Notes: generated from the sequence alone by a model not told the origin. 64,000 nt of DNA from Ophiura sarsii (GCA_035610835.1 CM069448.1:33985652-34049651), one strand, 5' to 3'. Shown: positions 1-11,687, numbered from the stretch's first letter. Program-made: numbers and translations.

Positions 1-930
1 ACTGGGGAAGAAACCGCTAATAAACGCTAAGTTTGTCCAGTAGAAAGAGGCAGAACCCGGCAAAAATCGATATTTTTGGTAATCCCAAAAACCTTCACAA
101 ACCAGGTTTGGAACCGGCAACAATCGGCAATAAACCCAATAGAAACAGAAAGGCGATTCTTAGCGGTTTGCGCCGTGAACCGTGTCACGCTGGGTTATAC
201 ACATTATTGTGAAGCAATCTTTTTCAGGTGCGTTGGCATTGTTTGGTTTTACAAAAGGTCAAATTTCGTGGCCCATTGACTAGGATCGATAAACTTAGCG
301 GTAACTTTTCGCGAGTAGAAACAGGGGGATTAAAAACTGACCGATTGAAACTTTTTACTTTTTGCAGTGGAGGTCAACAATTATATTCTTTTGTTTGGGT
401 CAAACGATCAAAAGACCGCAAAACCTACGGGCTGTTATACCTGTGCACAAGTAAATAAGTTAAGGATTAAGAGTATGTTTAAACAATGTTACGTGTCATG
501 TGATTATCTGTTTGCGGGAAAGTGTACGCCCACAGCACTTTTAAATTAATATAATATTGTCCATTACTAATCGTCTTGAAATGTATCAGTTCTTCTAAAT
601 ATGACCGCTGAAATATTGAATAAACATTAAATAAATGCGGAAATTAGAAACGATATGCTATTACCCCAATTATGCAATTTTATGTGGTTATCATGTAGAT
701 GATATTTAGTCTTATTATGGCCAAATGACACTATTCCTTAAAACAAGTCCAAAATGTGTTCTCATTGTTGACTTATTAAAGTTCTACAAGATAGGGTATT
801 ACTATTAGCACAAAATATATACAACAGAAGATATTAGATGATCTACAGTCTAAATTTAGAGATTAACCTGGATGCAGATATTTTCCTTTTTTCCAAATTT
901 ATTATAATTCCGGTTTAAAAATGGTGGATG
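1..930. other. Upstream flank without recognisable gene
   Basis: Several overlapping short open frames exist here but none has a recognisable domain, splice context or codon pattern. The first 330 bases contain three loosely similar stretches around the words TAAACGCTAAG, TTCTTAGCGG and AAACTTAGCGG, so this may be an old degenerate repeat. I see no gene. Confidence 0.4.
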
Positions 931-1020
931 GGAAATTGAAGGGAAAAGGGCTATATACTATATTTTGTATTTTTAGATCAGGTCTACATGGTGTTGGTTA
1001 TACGAAGGACTATATATAAA
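930..1020 (+). promoter_or_regulatory. TATA-type core promoter of cytokine-like gene 1
   Basis: TATATAAA lies at 1013-1020, 81 bases before the proposed ATG at 1101. A start site about 30 bases downstream would fall near 1045, in an AT/pyrimidine-mixed stretch, giving a leader of about 55 nt. Around 930-947 the sequence GGAAATTGAAGGGAAAAG is loosely like an interferon-stimulated response element (GAAANNGAAA); this is weak. A TATA box suits an inducible gene, as is usual for cytokines. The TATA match is seen directly; its use is inferred. Confidence 0.55.
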
Positions 1021-1100
1021 GCTAATCGCGCCATTTTAGCATATACTACACATTGCCTTCTTTATTTCATCAAACTCATGTGTAGAGCGCGAAACAGAAT

Positions 1101-1134
1101 ATGACTGGAAATATGCGAGGAACACAACAAACAG
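1101..1134 (+). CDS. Gene 1 exon 1 (coding part)
   Basis: Eleven codons plus one base, starting ATGACTGGA and ending ACAAACAG before the donor GTATGT. The single leftover G joins GT of exon 2 to make a Gly codon (phase 1). A very short first coding exon is normal for class I cytokine genes. Confidence 0.65.
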
Positions 1135-4100
1135 GTATGTAGTGCTATTAAGGAAGCGTTCGAAAATCAATTGTTTAAATACATACAGTCCTCAAAATAA
1201 GTAACTGACCAGGTAATAACTATGCTCTCAACTCAAACACTGTAGCTCCTATGTCAAAATATTAAATTGTAAAGTTGTATGGAAATTTCTTTCCTTTATA
1301 TTGAGATATTACACGTGAAGATTGAATGAATATTAACTCAGTTGTGTGCCTAAAACCAAAACAAAGTCCGTTTTACATTTTAACATTTTGTTCGCCTACA
1401 CGCAGCCGCGGACTAGCAACACGCAGATTATTGATTAACTGGTAGTGGTAGCGACAACTCACGGGTCGATATTAAGATGAGGATTGGGGATGCTCAATTG
1501 ATCAATGCAGCCCATACACATACCTGTCACAAGTGTGAAAATGTAAACTGCACTTTAATCAATCCTTTTCAATGTAGCGCTTTTAATTATTAAACGATGC
1601 AACCGCCCCCCCCCCCCCCCCCCCAATATTGACGTCGTGTCGGTTGAGATTGGCACTGTCGGTTCATTTGACCATAGGAATCATGGAATTATGATGGTCA
1701 AAAGTACACAGATGACAAATTTTCGCGCGCTATGTTTTCCCAAAATGCAATATTCTTTGGTACAAGCTTTAGAGCCAAAATGTAGCTCAAAGTAGCTGGA
1801 GTGAAGAGTATAATCACCTGGTCAGTTACTTATTTTGAGGACTGTAGTAGAGTGGCGGCTCCTATAGACACTGTACTTATGCGTGGCACCCCTCTTGCTC
1901 ACGACCTAAAAGAAACCAAAATAAGTTCATTGGATCTCATAATTATTATCGAGATTTGTTGTAGTGTCATATTTTAAAAGAAATAATTAATCTCAGCTGG
2001 GGATTATGGAAAATAATTTCGCTGAATATAGTATATTGATGTAATATGTCATCGATCCATTGACTACAGAAAATTCAATGTATTTTCACGGAAGCGTTGC
2101 CATCCACGATCAACGTCATTAAGCTTAACTGTACACCAAATCCTTTTTTTATTTTGCGTATAAGGGCGCACAGCACTAAATCACTCCTCGTTTTGTGTAA
2201 TGGTAGTAAGTTCCGGCAAAAACAAAAAACGATTTTGTGATAAATGGGGTCCTTTGGGAATCAGTTTGGCGTGAGGATAGCGTTTCATAATTAAAATGAA
2301 AGATAATCTCTTGTACTTTGATCAGGATATTGCAAAATATTGATTTTCGATTGTATTGAAAATTTATCACGTGTATGAACATACGTGATCGAAGGCGGTT
2401 AGAAGGCCAGCGTCCGGGCTGAAAATAGGGGTGGCGCTGTTTAAATGATCGTATCGTAAAATCGAATTGGAAGGTGTAACACTTCTTGACGATTTTATGA
2501 AATTTGAATGTTTGTTTATTAGAATAAAGCATTCGAGACGTTCCAAAAATGGTTACTAAGGGCCCAAAATAGCGACTCTTTTAGCCCTAATTTACATGTA
2601 ATCCAATGGGCGGTATATTTAGTGCTGTGCCCCCTTGTAACACGCAGTGGTGACACTCGATTTATATCGATTTGCATTGATTTTGAGTCTATAAAAGAGG
2701 TAATTTTATCTCAATTTCAAAGAAAATCATATTTCTGTCCATGTCATACATAAATATCATGAACACGGCCCAATTTTCTTACAAATTTGGAGCAAAAACG
2801 GTTGAAGAGCATCATTTTACTAACATTTCCTTTTTTTATATTTTACTCACAATAATGGACCCCCTCGCCATGGTTATCCGATTATAAACCTACATATCTA
2901 TGCTCGTTTTATCAATCAGGGGCTTAACAAATAAAGTTGAAATAAATGGTTTTTAAACCCATTTGTCATTGATATCAAATCATGTCGGGGGGGGGGGGGG
3001 GGGGTGACCAGGTTTAATTTGGGCCTAAATTAAGACAAAAATAAGGCTTTTAATGTATCAAAATGTCAATAACAGTACTCTGGGCAATTCCCTAGAGGAT
3101 ATAACCCAACACAAATTACATTGGGAGTTTACCTGACACACGATACATTATACGTGACAGATAAAAAGACAATTTAGGCCTATTATTAATTCAAAATTGA
3201 AACGTTTTTTACCCATACCCCTAAAATTCGGCAATTTTGGACCTACACTTTTTACATTTGTATAGGGTGTGCACGCCATTGCGTAATCAGTTTCATGGTT
3301 CATCGGGTTATTAAAACATTGCATATATATACTTTTAAGATAATATGAAACATAAATAGTCTCATTAACATCTCATGATGAATGAAAGAGATTATAAAAA
3401 CATAGAAATTCTGCAAAATGGCCTTAAAGTGCCCAAAATTCGAACATTAGAAATTGAGTATCGATGCGTTAAGTAACATAACTTTAGTTAGAGGTGGTAT
3501 ATAATTTAACTATTTTGACAGTTTATCTTGATATTACTTGGTGTTTACAAAAATGCCAAAAAAAAAGTTTTTATTTTGTTTATTGTGTGTTAAAGGGCGC
3601 ACAGCACTAAATCACTCCTCGTTTTGTGTAATGGTAGTAAGTTCCGGCAAAAACAAAAAACGATTTTGTGATAAATGGGGTCCTTTGGGAATCAGTTTGG
3701 CGTGAGGATAGCGTTTCATAATTAAAATGAAAGATAATCTCTTGTACTTTGATCAGGATATTGCAAAATATTGATTTTCGATTGTATTGAAAATTTATCA
3801 CGTGTATGAACATACGTGATCGAAGGCGGTTAGAAGGCCAGCGTCCGGGCTGAAAATAGGGGTGGCGCTGTTTAAATGATCGTATCGTAAAATCGAATTG
3901 GAAGGTGTAACACTTCTTGACGATTTTATGAAATTTGAATGTTTGTTTATTAGAATAAAGCATTCGAGACGTTCCAAAAATGGTTACTAAGGGCCCAAAA
4001 TAGCGACTCTTTTAGCCCTAATTTACATGTAATCCAATGGGCGGTATATTTAGTGCTGTGCCCCCATAATGCATTTTGTTTAGGCCAATGTTTAGCCCTA

Positions 4101-7100
4101 CGTAGCTTAGCCTTATATGTATACATAGTCAAGTTAAAAGCTATCTATTGTAGATAGCAGTCACGTAAACAATTATGTATTCGGAACGTGACCTATAAAA
4201 ATGGACCTTGGCATGGTAAGAGCCCTTATATATTATATATTGTGTAGTATTATGGGATGAACGCTTAGGCTGCTGTGACTATTTCTTTAACATAAATTAT
4301 TTATTCACGTTAACAATAATTGGCGTAACACACAGGACTATATTATTGGAGGACAATGATACTGTCACTGCTGTAAAAGCCACTATAGTATATAGTCCTG
4401 TTAACCTAAATTATATAAAAGTTATCCGTCATGGCTATATTCCTCCGGACTATACAGGGGGGCTATCTCCTTTCACACCTTTTCTCATAGATTAGGTTAG
4501 GGGCATGTTAAGCTAATGCCGTCATTATAGTCAAAATGACCACGTCGTGCTACCAACAGGGACACCAAGAAAATGATGTGCTATTTATGAATGTTCGGAG
4601 AATTCCTCACATGCATGATTGATTCATCCTGTATTCTGCTTCCAGTTTAACCCTCGTCCTCCTAAGGGGGTGGGGGAGGGGCAAGAATTTTCGCCAATTG
4701 CGCTAAAACGCAAAGGACAGTGACCTAGGGTGTCTAGGTGATCGCTTTTACATCTCCTGCCCTCATTTTGAAGAATTGAAAAAGTAAGGATACCACAAAT
4801 ACCCGGGGGTAGGGGTAAGCCGTCAAAGTTTAAGGGTAAGGGGGTGGGGGGCTTCAATTTTTTTAAATCGCGATTTGGAACTTTCTTGGCGAACATTTCA
4901 ATGTTGGCCTATATATTTCACTGTACGGACGAATACGGCGGGATTTTGAGGACGTCCATGTTTGGGGTCGGGGACGTCATTGTGACATCATGCGGGAGAT
5001 GTTTGTACTTGTTTTGGTATGTATGGAAAGAGGAGCCCTCTAGCTATATGGTACTCAAATAAGAATACTCTGCATCAATGCACCCCCACCCTCAGTGGCG
5101 TAGCTCAGGGGGGTGGCAGTTGCCCCCCCCCCCCCCCGACAGATTTTTTTGTGCCCCCGCCCCCCTTTGTGCCCCCGCCCCACTCTCCGGATGTAGTGCT
5201 TATATGCGTTATAACCACTTAAAAATTACCATATTTCGCCTGTTTTTTATAAATAAACTTGATTAAAACCCTGATAATTGATCATTATATGTTGACTGTG
5301 GTGCTTTTTGGACTGTGCGATTTTTTTAACGTGCGACATTTTGTGACCGTGCGATTTGTTTTTGACTTTAACCCCCCACCCCCCACTTACGTGAAAATCA
5401 CGAGGTGACTGACTGGGAAAAAATTTGGGGCAACCGTTTTACGAAAATTTTAGAAATCTTGCCCCCCCCCCCCCCCCCGCCACTCCCCCCCCCCCCCCCC
5501 TCCCCCCCCCCCCCCCCCCCCCCCCCTAGTTAACAGTGTTATAAAAACGTATCAGGCGGACGAGGGATAACAGAGACTTTAGGTCCAAGGATCCGTAGGC
5601 ATCTCATGGTGTTACAGTCTAAGGAAAAGCTCCTTGACACGGGTGAAGGGGAGAAGCTCCTTGGCGGGTCAAGGGGAGAAGCCCAGTGAAGTCTTTTTGT
5701 GATTGTCAATCTAAGACACTTCATTAATAATTACTGATTATGCAATATGGCATTTTTTAGATGGTCTCATTACACCTCAAACAGGGGTTGACAAACTTTG
5801 TGGGTTTGTATTTATATTGTTTCTTCCTATATAGGCCTACATATTTTTAATTATTTCCTCCCAGGCAACCTTATCTCAGATTGTAAATTGATCATATCGT
5901 GCGACTAGAATCACAGATTCGACACTTTGTTCGCTGGTTACTTATTATAATATTAAATTGGTTTCGATTACTCTTTGCCTCTATGTCTACACTTAGGTAT
6001 CGTGGTGTGCATCATGATTATTCTACAAGTAAGCACAATACAATGTGCTCCGTGTATTCAACAAGATTCAACCAATGATATTTCTACACTCTATAGTGAC
6101 ACGCTGAGATTATTAAAAACATATTTGTCATATGTAAGTATTTTCAGAGAAATTGTTTTAAAAATATTGCTGTATGTGTTCTCTTTGTTCACCCTTTTCG
6201 TACGAAATTGTAGGAAGAATATTGGTGGAGGCCTATGCAGCAAATATGCCCAGAAAAACTGTCAATCGGGACTAAGTTGGGAGATCATCCGATGAAAAGA
6301 CCATGCGCTACTACTACTAGTATATTAATTGTGATTAAACTGCGTGATTGATTCAGCAAAAATCTTGGCCATCCAATTCAAAGTACTGAATCGCCGGCAT
6401 TATGACGAGATGCATACATGTACATGTACCTAACCAAAACAGCCGGCCTTCAATACCAATATTCTGTACAAGCAAATATTTCCCACGGAATTTGACACTG
6501 CCTCATTCATACAGATTGAGAGGACATTTTTAACGTTACGATGTTTTAATTAACCAGACCTTATGAAAATAAGGTTGTAGCAAATCCAATTTGTCTATGG
6601 AATGTCATTGATTTCTACAGATTCTGATATTATCTGATTATTAAATGGTGCAACGGACATTCGCGGTGCGCAATACGTCACCCCGACCTCACAGCTCTGA
6701 TTGGTTAGCGGTATTTTGTGAGTTTTCAAGAATGCGTGCGCAGCCTGATCGAAGTGCGCCCGCGTATGTCAAAATGTGGCCAGGAGATTATGTGCCGTGG
6801 ATCCATTATGTCCTGTAACAATCAGCTGCCAACGTTGAGTTATAGTCTATTGTTGACGACGCGATTTTGTTTTCCCTTGTAAAGAGGATGCCCGGAGAGG
6901 ATGTCAATCATCTCGTGTGCAAAATGTCAGCCATATACAAAGCCAAGAAAATCACGTTTAACGTCATGTGACTGCGTGGTTCACGAAGGAGAAAAAATGT
7001 TTGCAGGCACGCAGTGGCGGATCCAGGAAAATTTGAGGGGGGGGCCCAAAAAATGAAATTTTGCCGGTACCATCCAAGCGGTGCGCAGCACCGCCCTCCG

Positions 7101-10100
7101 AGCTATGCTCGGACAGGGGGGTGTCTGAGGGTGGATGTGCCCCCCTCAGAAGTAGATTTTTTTTCAATTTTCGAACTCATTTGGTGCGATCTGGTGTATA
7201 CTTTTGACCAACATTTTATCGAAAAGCCACCTCTTCATTTCCAATAAAAATTGTTTTTATCAATGCAAGAAAGAAATAGAGCATACTGATTTTTTCTTAA
7301 TTTAAGTATAGATTGTTTAAAAGCTCGAACAGGGGGAGTCTGAGGGGTGATGTGCCCCCCCCCCCCCCCCCCTCTCTCTCTCTCTCTCTTACTAGCTTCT
7401 TCCTCTCTTTCTTTTCTTTTTCTTTTTTTTCTTTTATTTTCTTCCTTTTTTCCACTTTTTTTTGGTAGAGGGGGGGGGGCGGGCCCGTCGTGCCCCCCCC
7501 CCCCTCTGTATCTGCGCCTGCAGGCACGTTTCTGCTTCGAAATGCTATTTTAGCCGTATATATTTTCTTACATTCTAGAAAAGAAGCTTACCAAAGTCCG
7601 TGTTCTTGACCACTTATAGAAGAAAATAAACAGTTTAGCCTTGCATTGTAAAGATCAACGGTATATCATAGCTCCTACTATAAAAAATGTGTAGTGACTC
7701 TATCGTACCAAAAATATTACTTACAATATTACATATCTCAGCTTGAGTACTGACTGGTTAATTGTTTTGGTTTGTTTTACGGATAGGTGAATGACGACAA
7801 CAACTCTTTTGATATTTCTGAATTGGACGAAGTGGTGATTGATGACGTCATAGTTCCAGTTGGACATATTTCTCCAAATGCAGGCAACATTTCCTCATAC
7901 AATGGAACGGTAAGAGACAGTTAAATACTTATTTGCTTTGCTTTTTTTTCGTTACCCATAATATAGCTTTAAAGATGTTGTCTAAGTCTAAACTTAGTAC
8001 TATTGATTAGGTAATTCATAAATAGGCCTAACTTACCTTTTGTTACGTCATTTTTACCGATCCTTCCCCATTGCAAATCAATCTGGTCGCATCTTGCACA
8101 CGGACCACTAACATGTCGCATCAATTCCGCGCTCGTGTAAATTCGCCCTGTGTCCGTAGCATTTACGCGAGCTTGGTTCCTCAATAGAACTTGATAGGCA
8201 TTCTGAGCAGGATGACTGATGTTTACGCGGAATGGCTCTACGTTATTTACCGTTGCTTATGCATGCGTAGCATGAACGGACGGGATTTTATTTGTACGTA
8301 ACGCGTGTGTTCATGTTTTGAATATAATCGCAAATTCGCAATACATTTGTTCCTTTTCTACTAACGCAGCAAATACGTCAACTTCTTCAACGGCATTACA
8401 CAGCCTTACAATCCTACTTCACGGTAATTGACAGCATTTTGACCAATCAGACACTAGACGATGATGATACACACCAAAACCAGACAATAAGCGATGAGGC
8501 TCAACAGTTTTTGATTCAAATCAGGACACTAATGGGAGATTATCTATGCAAGATCAGAAGAGTGGTAAGTCGATCTGGGTAAATAAGTTCCCATGTAATG
8601 AGTTTGATCGTAAATTTTATATGGAATGAGGAGCAAAATAAATTTCAGGAGCGATATTCTAATTGTTCGTGTGGCTGGTTTCTCGTACGGTACATGTAGT
8701 AGAGACTATAGTTTGTATATGTACAAACAATAAAGTAGGAATATTCTGTATCTATAATTGTAATAAGGGTTAAGAGAACTAATGTTTCGTTTACCGCGTA
8801 TGAGAATGTGGTTACCACTGAATTCAAAATGACTTCAGCTATACATGTGTCAAAATCTAATTACCTTAATTAAGCAGCATAACAATGTATGCCTTTTCGT
8901 CTGATCACAACGTATTTTTCGGGAAATGCGCGTGGGCATTCGCGTATTGTACCCACAAAGCAAATGATATAATTACAAAATTCATATTTGCTACTTATTT
9001 TTTTAAATAAGGCGTGGTTACTTATAACATCAGACCGCGTATTCTCATGCTAAACGCGGATTTAGCTTAGAACAGTGACTAACTAAACTCTTGTCTAAAT
9101 TAAACACGAGTCTATCTTTTAAACGACGTGTTTAACAGAACCCGCTTATACATTTTTGAATCTGGTTTCCAGAGTGGTTGTGCGTTCACTGTATACAGAT
9201 ATTGGGTTATATTAGGCCGGTTATAATATGTGCTTCTGTACGCGATTACTGACTTCCCTGTTGGAACGAGTCTGCTAAAATGAAATAATAAAAATTATAA
9301 AAAACACCCTAACAAACAAACAAACAAACAATAGATATCGACCAAATGTCTCAAATGCACGTGTATTTTTAAGACTACATGATCTGCACATCAGCTTGCA
9401 CCGTTCACGATTGCGTAATCATCCAAAGCATACAGTTGGTGTATTTGATGTATGAGTTTTTAAACTACCCCCATACCCATCTTTAAAGTTAGCCACTTTT
9501 CAGTTAGTTTTACGCGTTTTAACGCGTATAACTAACTGAAAAGTGGGTAACTTTCGAAAAAAAATTTGCTTAAAAGCTAAAAAAAATTGAGAATTGCGTT
9601 TAGTTGGGTTTTTAATTTGACTTACAAAAGTCAAATTTAAACGCATGTTTAACTTAAAATAGGTTTAAATACGTACCAGAATACGGACCCATACGTACCA
9701 GTATCATCAGTGTATTCCCTGGTACCATGTATCTGTACATGCCTGACTGCGTTCGATAGCCCACCATATATATACAATAAAAATCAATGCCAACATTCAC
9801 CAATTATTACACATTTTCGTAAGATCATTGTTAAATTGCAGTATAATTGATTTGAAAACAATTCTCAGCAAACTACCCATTAATAGAAACCCGGTATAAA
9901 ACCTATGGCCCCAAACTGAGCGCAAGAAAGACCCAAGTCCAAAATCAATAAATTGATCGATATCGCTTAATACAACATTTTTGTCCAAAAATCATATATC
10001 ATGTGAATGCTAAAACTATAACCTAAAATATTGTCAATTTCCATTGCAATAGCACTTTTTGGTAAATTTCTACAATATTTTAAAAACTGTAAATGCCTGT

Positions 10101-11687
10101 ATCTCAAAATAGCAAATATGGACTTAGGTCTTTCCTGCGCTCAGGTCTTCATATGTAATGTTTCGTTACAAGCAAATGTTATAAAAGGTTGTTGACCTAT
10201 TGCATAATTTCGGTACCGATTTTTAATAACCAAACACAAAATCACATGATCAGGAAATTGTGTGTGTTACACTGAAAACTTAAACTAGTCAGGCACAGGC
10301 TGGACTAACTTTAAACTAGTCGAGCAGGTTAGTCAAGCCTGCTGGATAGGTTTTGGCCGACTTGACTAGCTTAAGGTTAGTCCGGCTCAGCCTGACTAGC
10401 TTGATATGTTCTGCTGGACTAGTCTGAGGCTGGACTAGCTTATGTTAGTCAAGCTGGCTTGAATAGCTTTAGGTTAGTCAAGCTGGCTGGGCTAGCTTTA
10501 GGTTAGTCAAGGCACTGAGATAAAATATCAAAGGCGGCATGCAGATAAGACGTACGTCATCGCCGGTCCGGTTTTGCTAGCCAATCCAGACGTAATTTGC
10601 CGTAGTTATTTCATTGTGTGGCCATATTGTGTACATCATAGTGTTTGCCAACATCTGCAGACTATTTTATGCTCAATTTTGTTTGGAATGACGACTCCGA
10701 GTAGGAAAAACTAACTGTAAAGAACGACGGTAGCGCGGGCATTTCGAATGCTAACGGGTCAGTCCACTACATCTAACACTGTAGCCAGCAGCCCCGCCAA
10801 CAACATGGTCAATATGAGTGCTATTGAACAGACAGCAGAGCAATCACCCGTGGCGAAACCAAGTACTGCTACGCAACGTGAACAATTTGAGTCAGGCGGG
10901 ATCTACTATATGGTTTGAGCTGGACTAACCTTACGTTGGTCGAGCCAAGCCGGACTAAACCTTACGTTAGTCAAGATGGACACCATCTGGACTAACTTAA
11001 AGCTAGTCGAACGACTAGCCTAAACTAGTCCAGCGATTAGCCTAAACTAGTCCAGCTTAGGACGGACTAACATCAAGCTAGTCGAGCGACTAACGTAAAG
11101 CTAGTCCAGCAATGCTGGACTAGGCTAAAGCTAGTCAAGATAGGCATCATCTGGACTAGCTTTAAGTTAGTCAAGCTGACCAGTTTAGGTTTTTAGTGTA
11201 GGTGCCGTTTTCCCTACAGTATATGTAATGTTTCGTTACAGGCAAATGTTATAAAAGGTTATTGACCTTTCGCATAAAATCAACAATCATACTGTGCCTG
11301 AAGCTTAAAAAATTTAAAGTTACAAGGATGCCAACAATATCATTTTCATCTCTTCATTAGCGGTTATGTCCCGTTTGATGTTATGTCTCTATTGTCTATA
11401 GAGGGCTTGACATGAGACCTTTTCACCCCGTACATGTATGAGCCACAATAAAAACACTATTTAAATATTGTAATCGTTATTTTCTCTTACATTCAATATG
11501 TTTACAGATAGTGAGCTATGGCAATATTCAGCAGGAGCTGGCTACGATATCTACAACAGTTCACCATGACATTGCGGGTGTAATACGGGAAACGGGCATG
11601 TACTGCAGTACATTAAAAGTCGATATTTGGGCATTGCAAAGATGGCACGACCAAAATACTGAGCAGACCACAATATCCCCAGCCTAA
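1101..11687 (+). CDS. Secreted long-chain class I cytokine-like protein (gene 1), five exons
   Basis: CDS is join(1101..1134, 5997..6133, 7787..7909, 8370..8564, 11508..11687), 669 nt, 222 aa. Every junction is GT-AG with good donors (GTATGT, GTAAGT, GTAAGA, GTAAGT), and the intron phases are 1-0-0-0, the layout known for long-chain class I cytokines such as IL-6, G-CSF, growth hormone and erythropoietin. Residues 1-27 form a signal peptide with a hydrophobic core (IVVCIMIILQVSTI), followed by C28-A-P-C31. Amphipathic helical stretches lie at about 39-57 (A), 99-124 (B), 139-163 (C) and 175-212 (D). N-glycosylation sequons are at N62, N91, N96, N124 and N135, and further cysteines at C158 and C196. 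The length (222 aa) fits the family (about 200). The start is chosen because the 34-nt first exon lies behind a TATA box and restores phase 1 exactly. It aligns with gene 2 at IQC.PC and in exon 4. The precise receptor class is unknown; a different secreted helical ligand is possible. Confidence 0.72.
1186..1844. mobile_element. Tc1/mariner-like MITE with TA target duplication
   Basis: Terminal inverted repeats of about 29 bp begin CAGTCCTCAAAATAAG and end with its complement CTTATTTTGAGGACTG. TA flanks both sides (1184-1185 and 1845-1846). CAGT...ACTG ends plus TA duplication are typical of Tc1-like elements. There is no transposase frame inside; a poly-C run at about 1605-1624 and unique DNA fill the middle. 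It sits in intron 1 of gene 1. Confidence 0.85.
2164..2634. mobile_element. 471-bp TIR element, copy 1
   Basis: It begins GGGCGCACAGCACTAAAT and ends ATTTAGTGCTGTGCCCCC, near-perfect inverted ends of about 18 bp. It contains no convincing gene; the antisense 118-codon open frame is a by-product. The TSD is not resolved. It lies in intron 1 of gene 1 and is identical by eye to the copy at 3595-4065. Confidence 0.8.
2635..3594. other. Spacer between the identical MITEs
   Basis: Non-coding AT-rich intron sequence with a poly-G run at about 2986-3004. No gene or clear repeat family recognised. Confidence 0.4.
3595..4065. mobile_element. 471-bp TIR element, copy 2 (identical to copy 1)
   Basis: Same orientation and same sequence as 2164-2634, offset by 1431 bases, with different flanks (TTAAA left, ATAATGC right against TATAA and TTGTAAC for copy 1). 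Different flanks argue for two insertions rather than one tandem duplication. The identity implies very recent activity or gene conversion. Confidence 0.8.
4066..5996. other. Remainder of gene 1 intron 1, repeat-rich
   Basis: Holds G-rich and C-rich low complexity, including a C run of about 65 bases interrupted by CGCCACT and single T at about 5461-5526. CAGTGGCGTAGC at 5093-5104 resembles a hAT terminus, and CGCCACT at about 5479 could be the opposite end. No coding exon found. ATGGACCTTGGCATG before a GTAAGA at 4201-4215 was considered as exon 1 and rejected on phase. Confidence 0.4.
5997..6133 (+). CDS. Gene 1 exon 2 (signal peptide and helix A)
   Basis: The acceptor is a pyrimidine-rich tract ending CTTAG and the donor is the perfect GTAAGT. 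The exon encodes the hydrophobic signal core, the IQCAPC signature and a helix ending KTYLSY at the exon boundary. LIF has a helix A exon that also ends in phase 0 after a Tyr-rich segment (family knowledge). The window duplication did not copy this exon. Confidence 0.75.
7012..7520. mobile_element. hAT-type MITE with 8-bp TSD
   Basis: It starts CAGTGGCGGATCCAG and ends GCGCCTG, and is flanked by the 8-bp duplication CAGGCACG (7004-7011 and 7521-7528). The other duplication copy has a single uninterrupted CAGGCACG near 16687, an exact empty site. The interior is poly-G/poly-C and CT-rich low complexity with no transposase. It lies in intron 2 of gene 1. Confidence 0.88.
7787..7909 (+). CDS. 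Gene 1 exon 3 (A-B loop)
   Basis: Acceptor ACGGATAG, donor GTAAGA, phase 0 at both ends, 41 codons. It encodes an acidic, Asn/Ser-rich loop with sequons at N62, N91 and N96. Exon and frame are conserved in the duplicate at 16979-17101, but the protein differs at only a few sites. Confidence 0.75.
8370..8564 (+). CDS. Gene 1 exon 4 (helices B and C)
   Basis: Acceptor TAACGCAG, donor GTAAGT, phase 0, 65 codons. It begins QIRQLLQRHYTALQSYF, which aligns with EQQLLEHHYPKMLAYYK in gene 2 exon 4. It carries sequons N124 and N135 and C158 near its end. The same exon in the duplicate has a one-base deletion. Confidence 0.78.
9494..9550. repeat. Intronic hairpin around a CGCGT palindrome
   Basis: CACTTTTCAGTTAGTT is followed by TACGCGT, a short AT spacer, ACGCGTA and then AACTAACTGAAAAGTG. 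It is absent from the corresponding part of the duplicate, so it probably marks the core of a small foldback insertion in gene 1 intron 4. Confidence 0.6.
10270..11198. mobile_element. TA/CACTG element F with CTAGTC word arrays
   Basis: The ends are CACTGAAAACTTAAACTAG and the complement of CACTAAAAACCTAAACTGG, flanked by TA (10268-10269, 11199-11200). The duplicate retains the empty site GTTATGTGCC at about 22324. Both arms are built from repeated CTAGTC / GACTAG words (10285-10515 and 10915-11190). The centre (10520-10915) is unlike the arms: it holds a CCAAT-like AGCCAATCC, an ATGACGACTCCG, and a 56-codon open frame from ATG at 10748 rich in Ser, Thr and Gln. The centre may be captured host sequence. 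It lies in intron 4 of gene 1. Confidence 0.85.
11508..11687 (+). CDS. Gene 1 exon 5 (helix D and stop)
   Basis: Acceptor TTTACAG after a long pyrimidine tract, phase 0, 59 codons then TAA at 11685-11687. It starts IVSYG, comparable with IVDDG at the start of gene 2 exon 5. The likely helix D contains C196 and the aromatic pair in IWALQRW, similar in spacing to the C-terminal helix of CNTF/CLCF1-type proteins. A possible poly(A) signal AATAAA lies at 12082-12087. Confidence 0.72.
   Translation: MVSYGNIQQELATISTTVHHDIAGVIRETGMYCSTLKVDIWALQRWHDQNTEQTTISPA

Noticed and set aside
2176..3963. Two identical 118-codon minus-strand open frames
   Set aside because: They lie inside the 471-bp TIR elements, have no domain and no splice or promoter context; identity comes from the MITE copies.
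2164..4065. The 471-bp direct repeats as LTRs of a retrotransposon
   Set aside because: Ends are inverted repeats GGGCGCAC...GTGCCCCC, not TG...CA; no primer-binding site or pol sequence lies between; flanks differ.
4201..4215. ATGGACCTTGGCATG before GTAAGA as exon 1 of gene 1
   Set aside because: It would end in phase 0, while exon 2 needs phase 1; joining gives an early stop.
5975..6295. Single-exon 106-codon reading of the gene 1 signal-peptide region
   Set aside because: It starts with TTG inside the acceptor tract and reads through a perfect GTAAGT donor at 6134; the spliced model fits better.
7297..7553. Pro/Ser/Leu-rich and Lys/Glu-rich frames
   Set aside because: They come from poly-C and CT-rich low complexity inside the hAT MITE.
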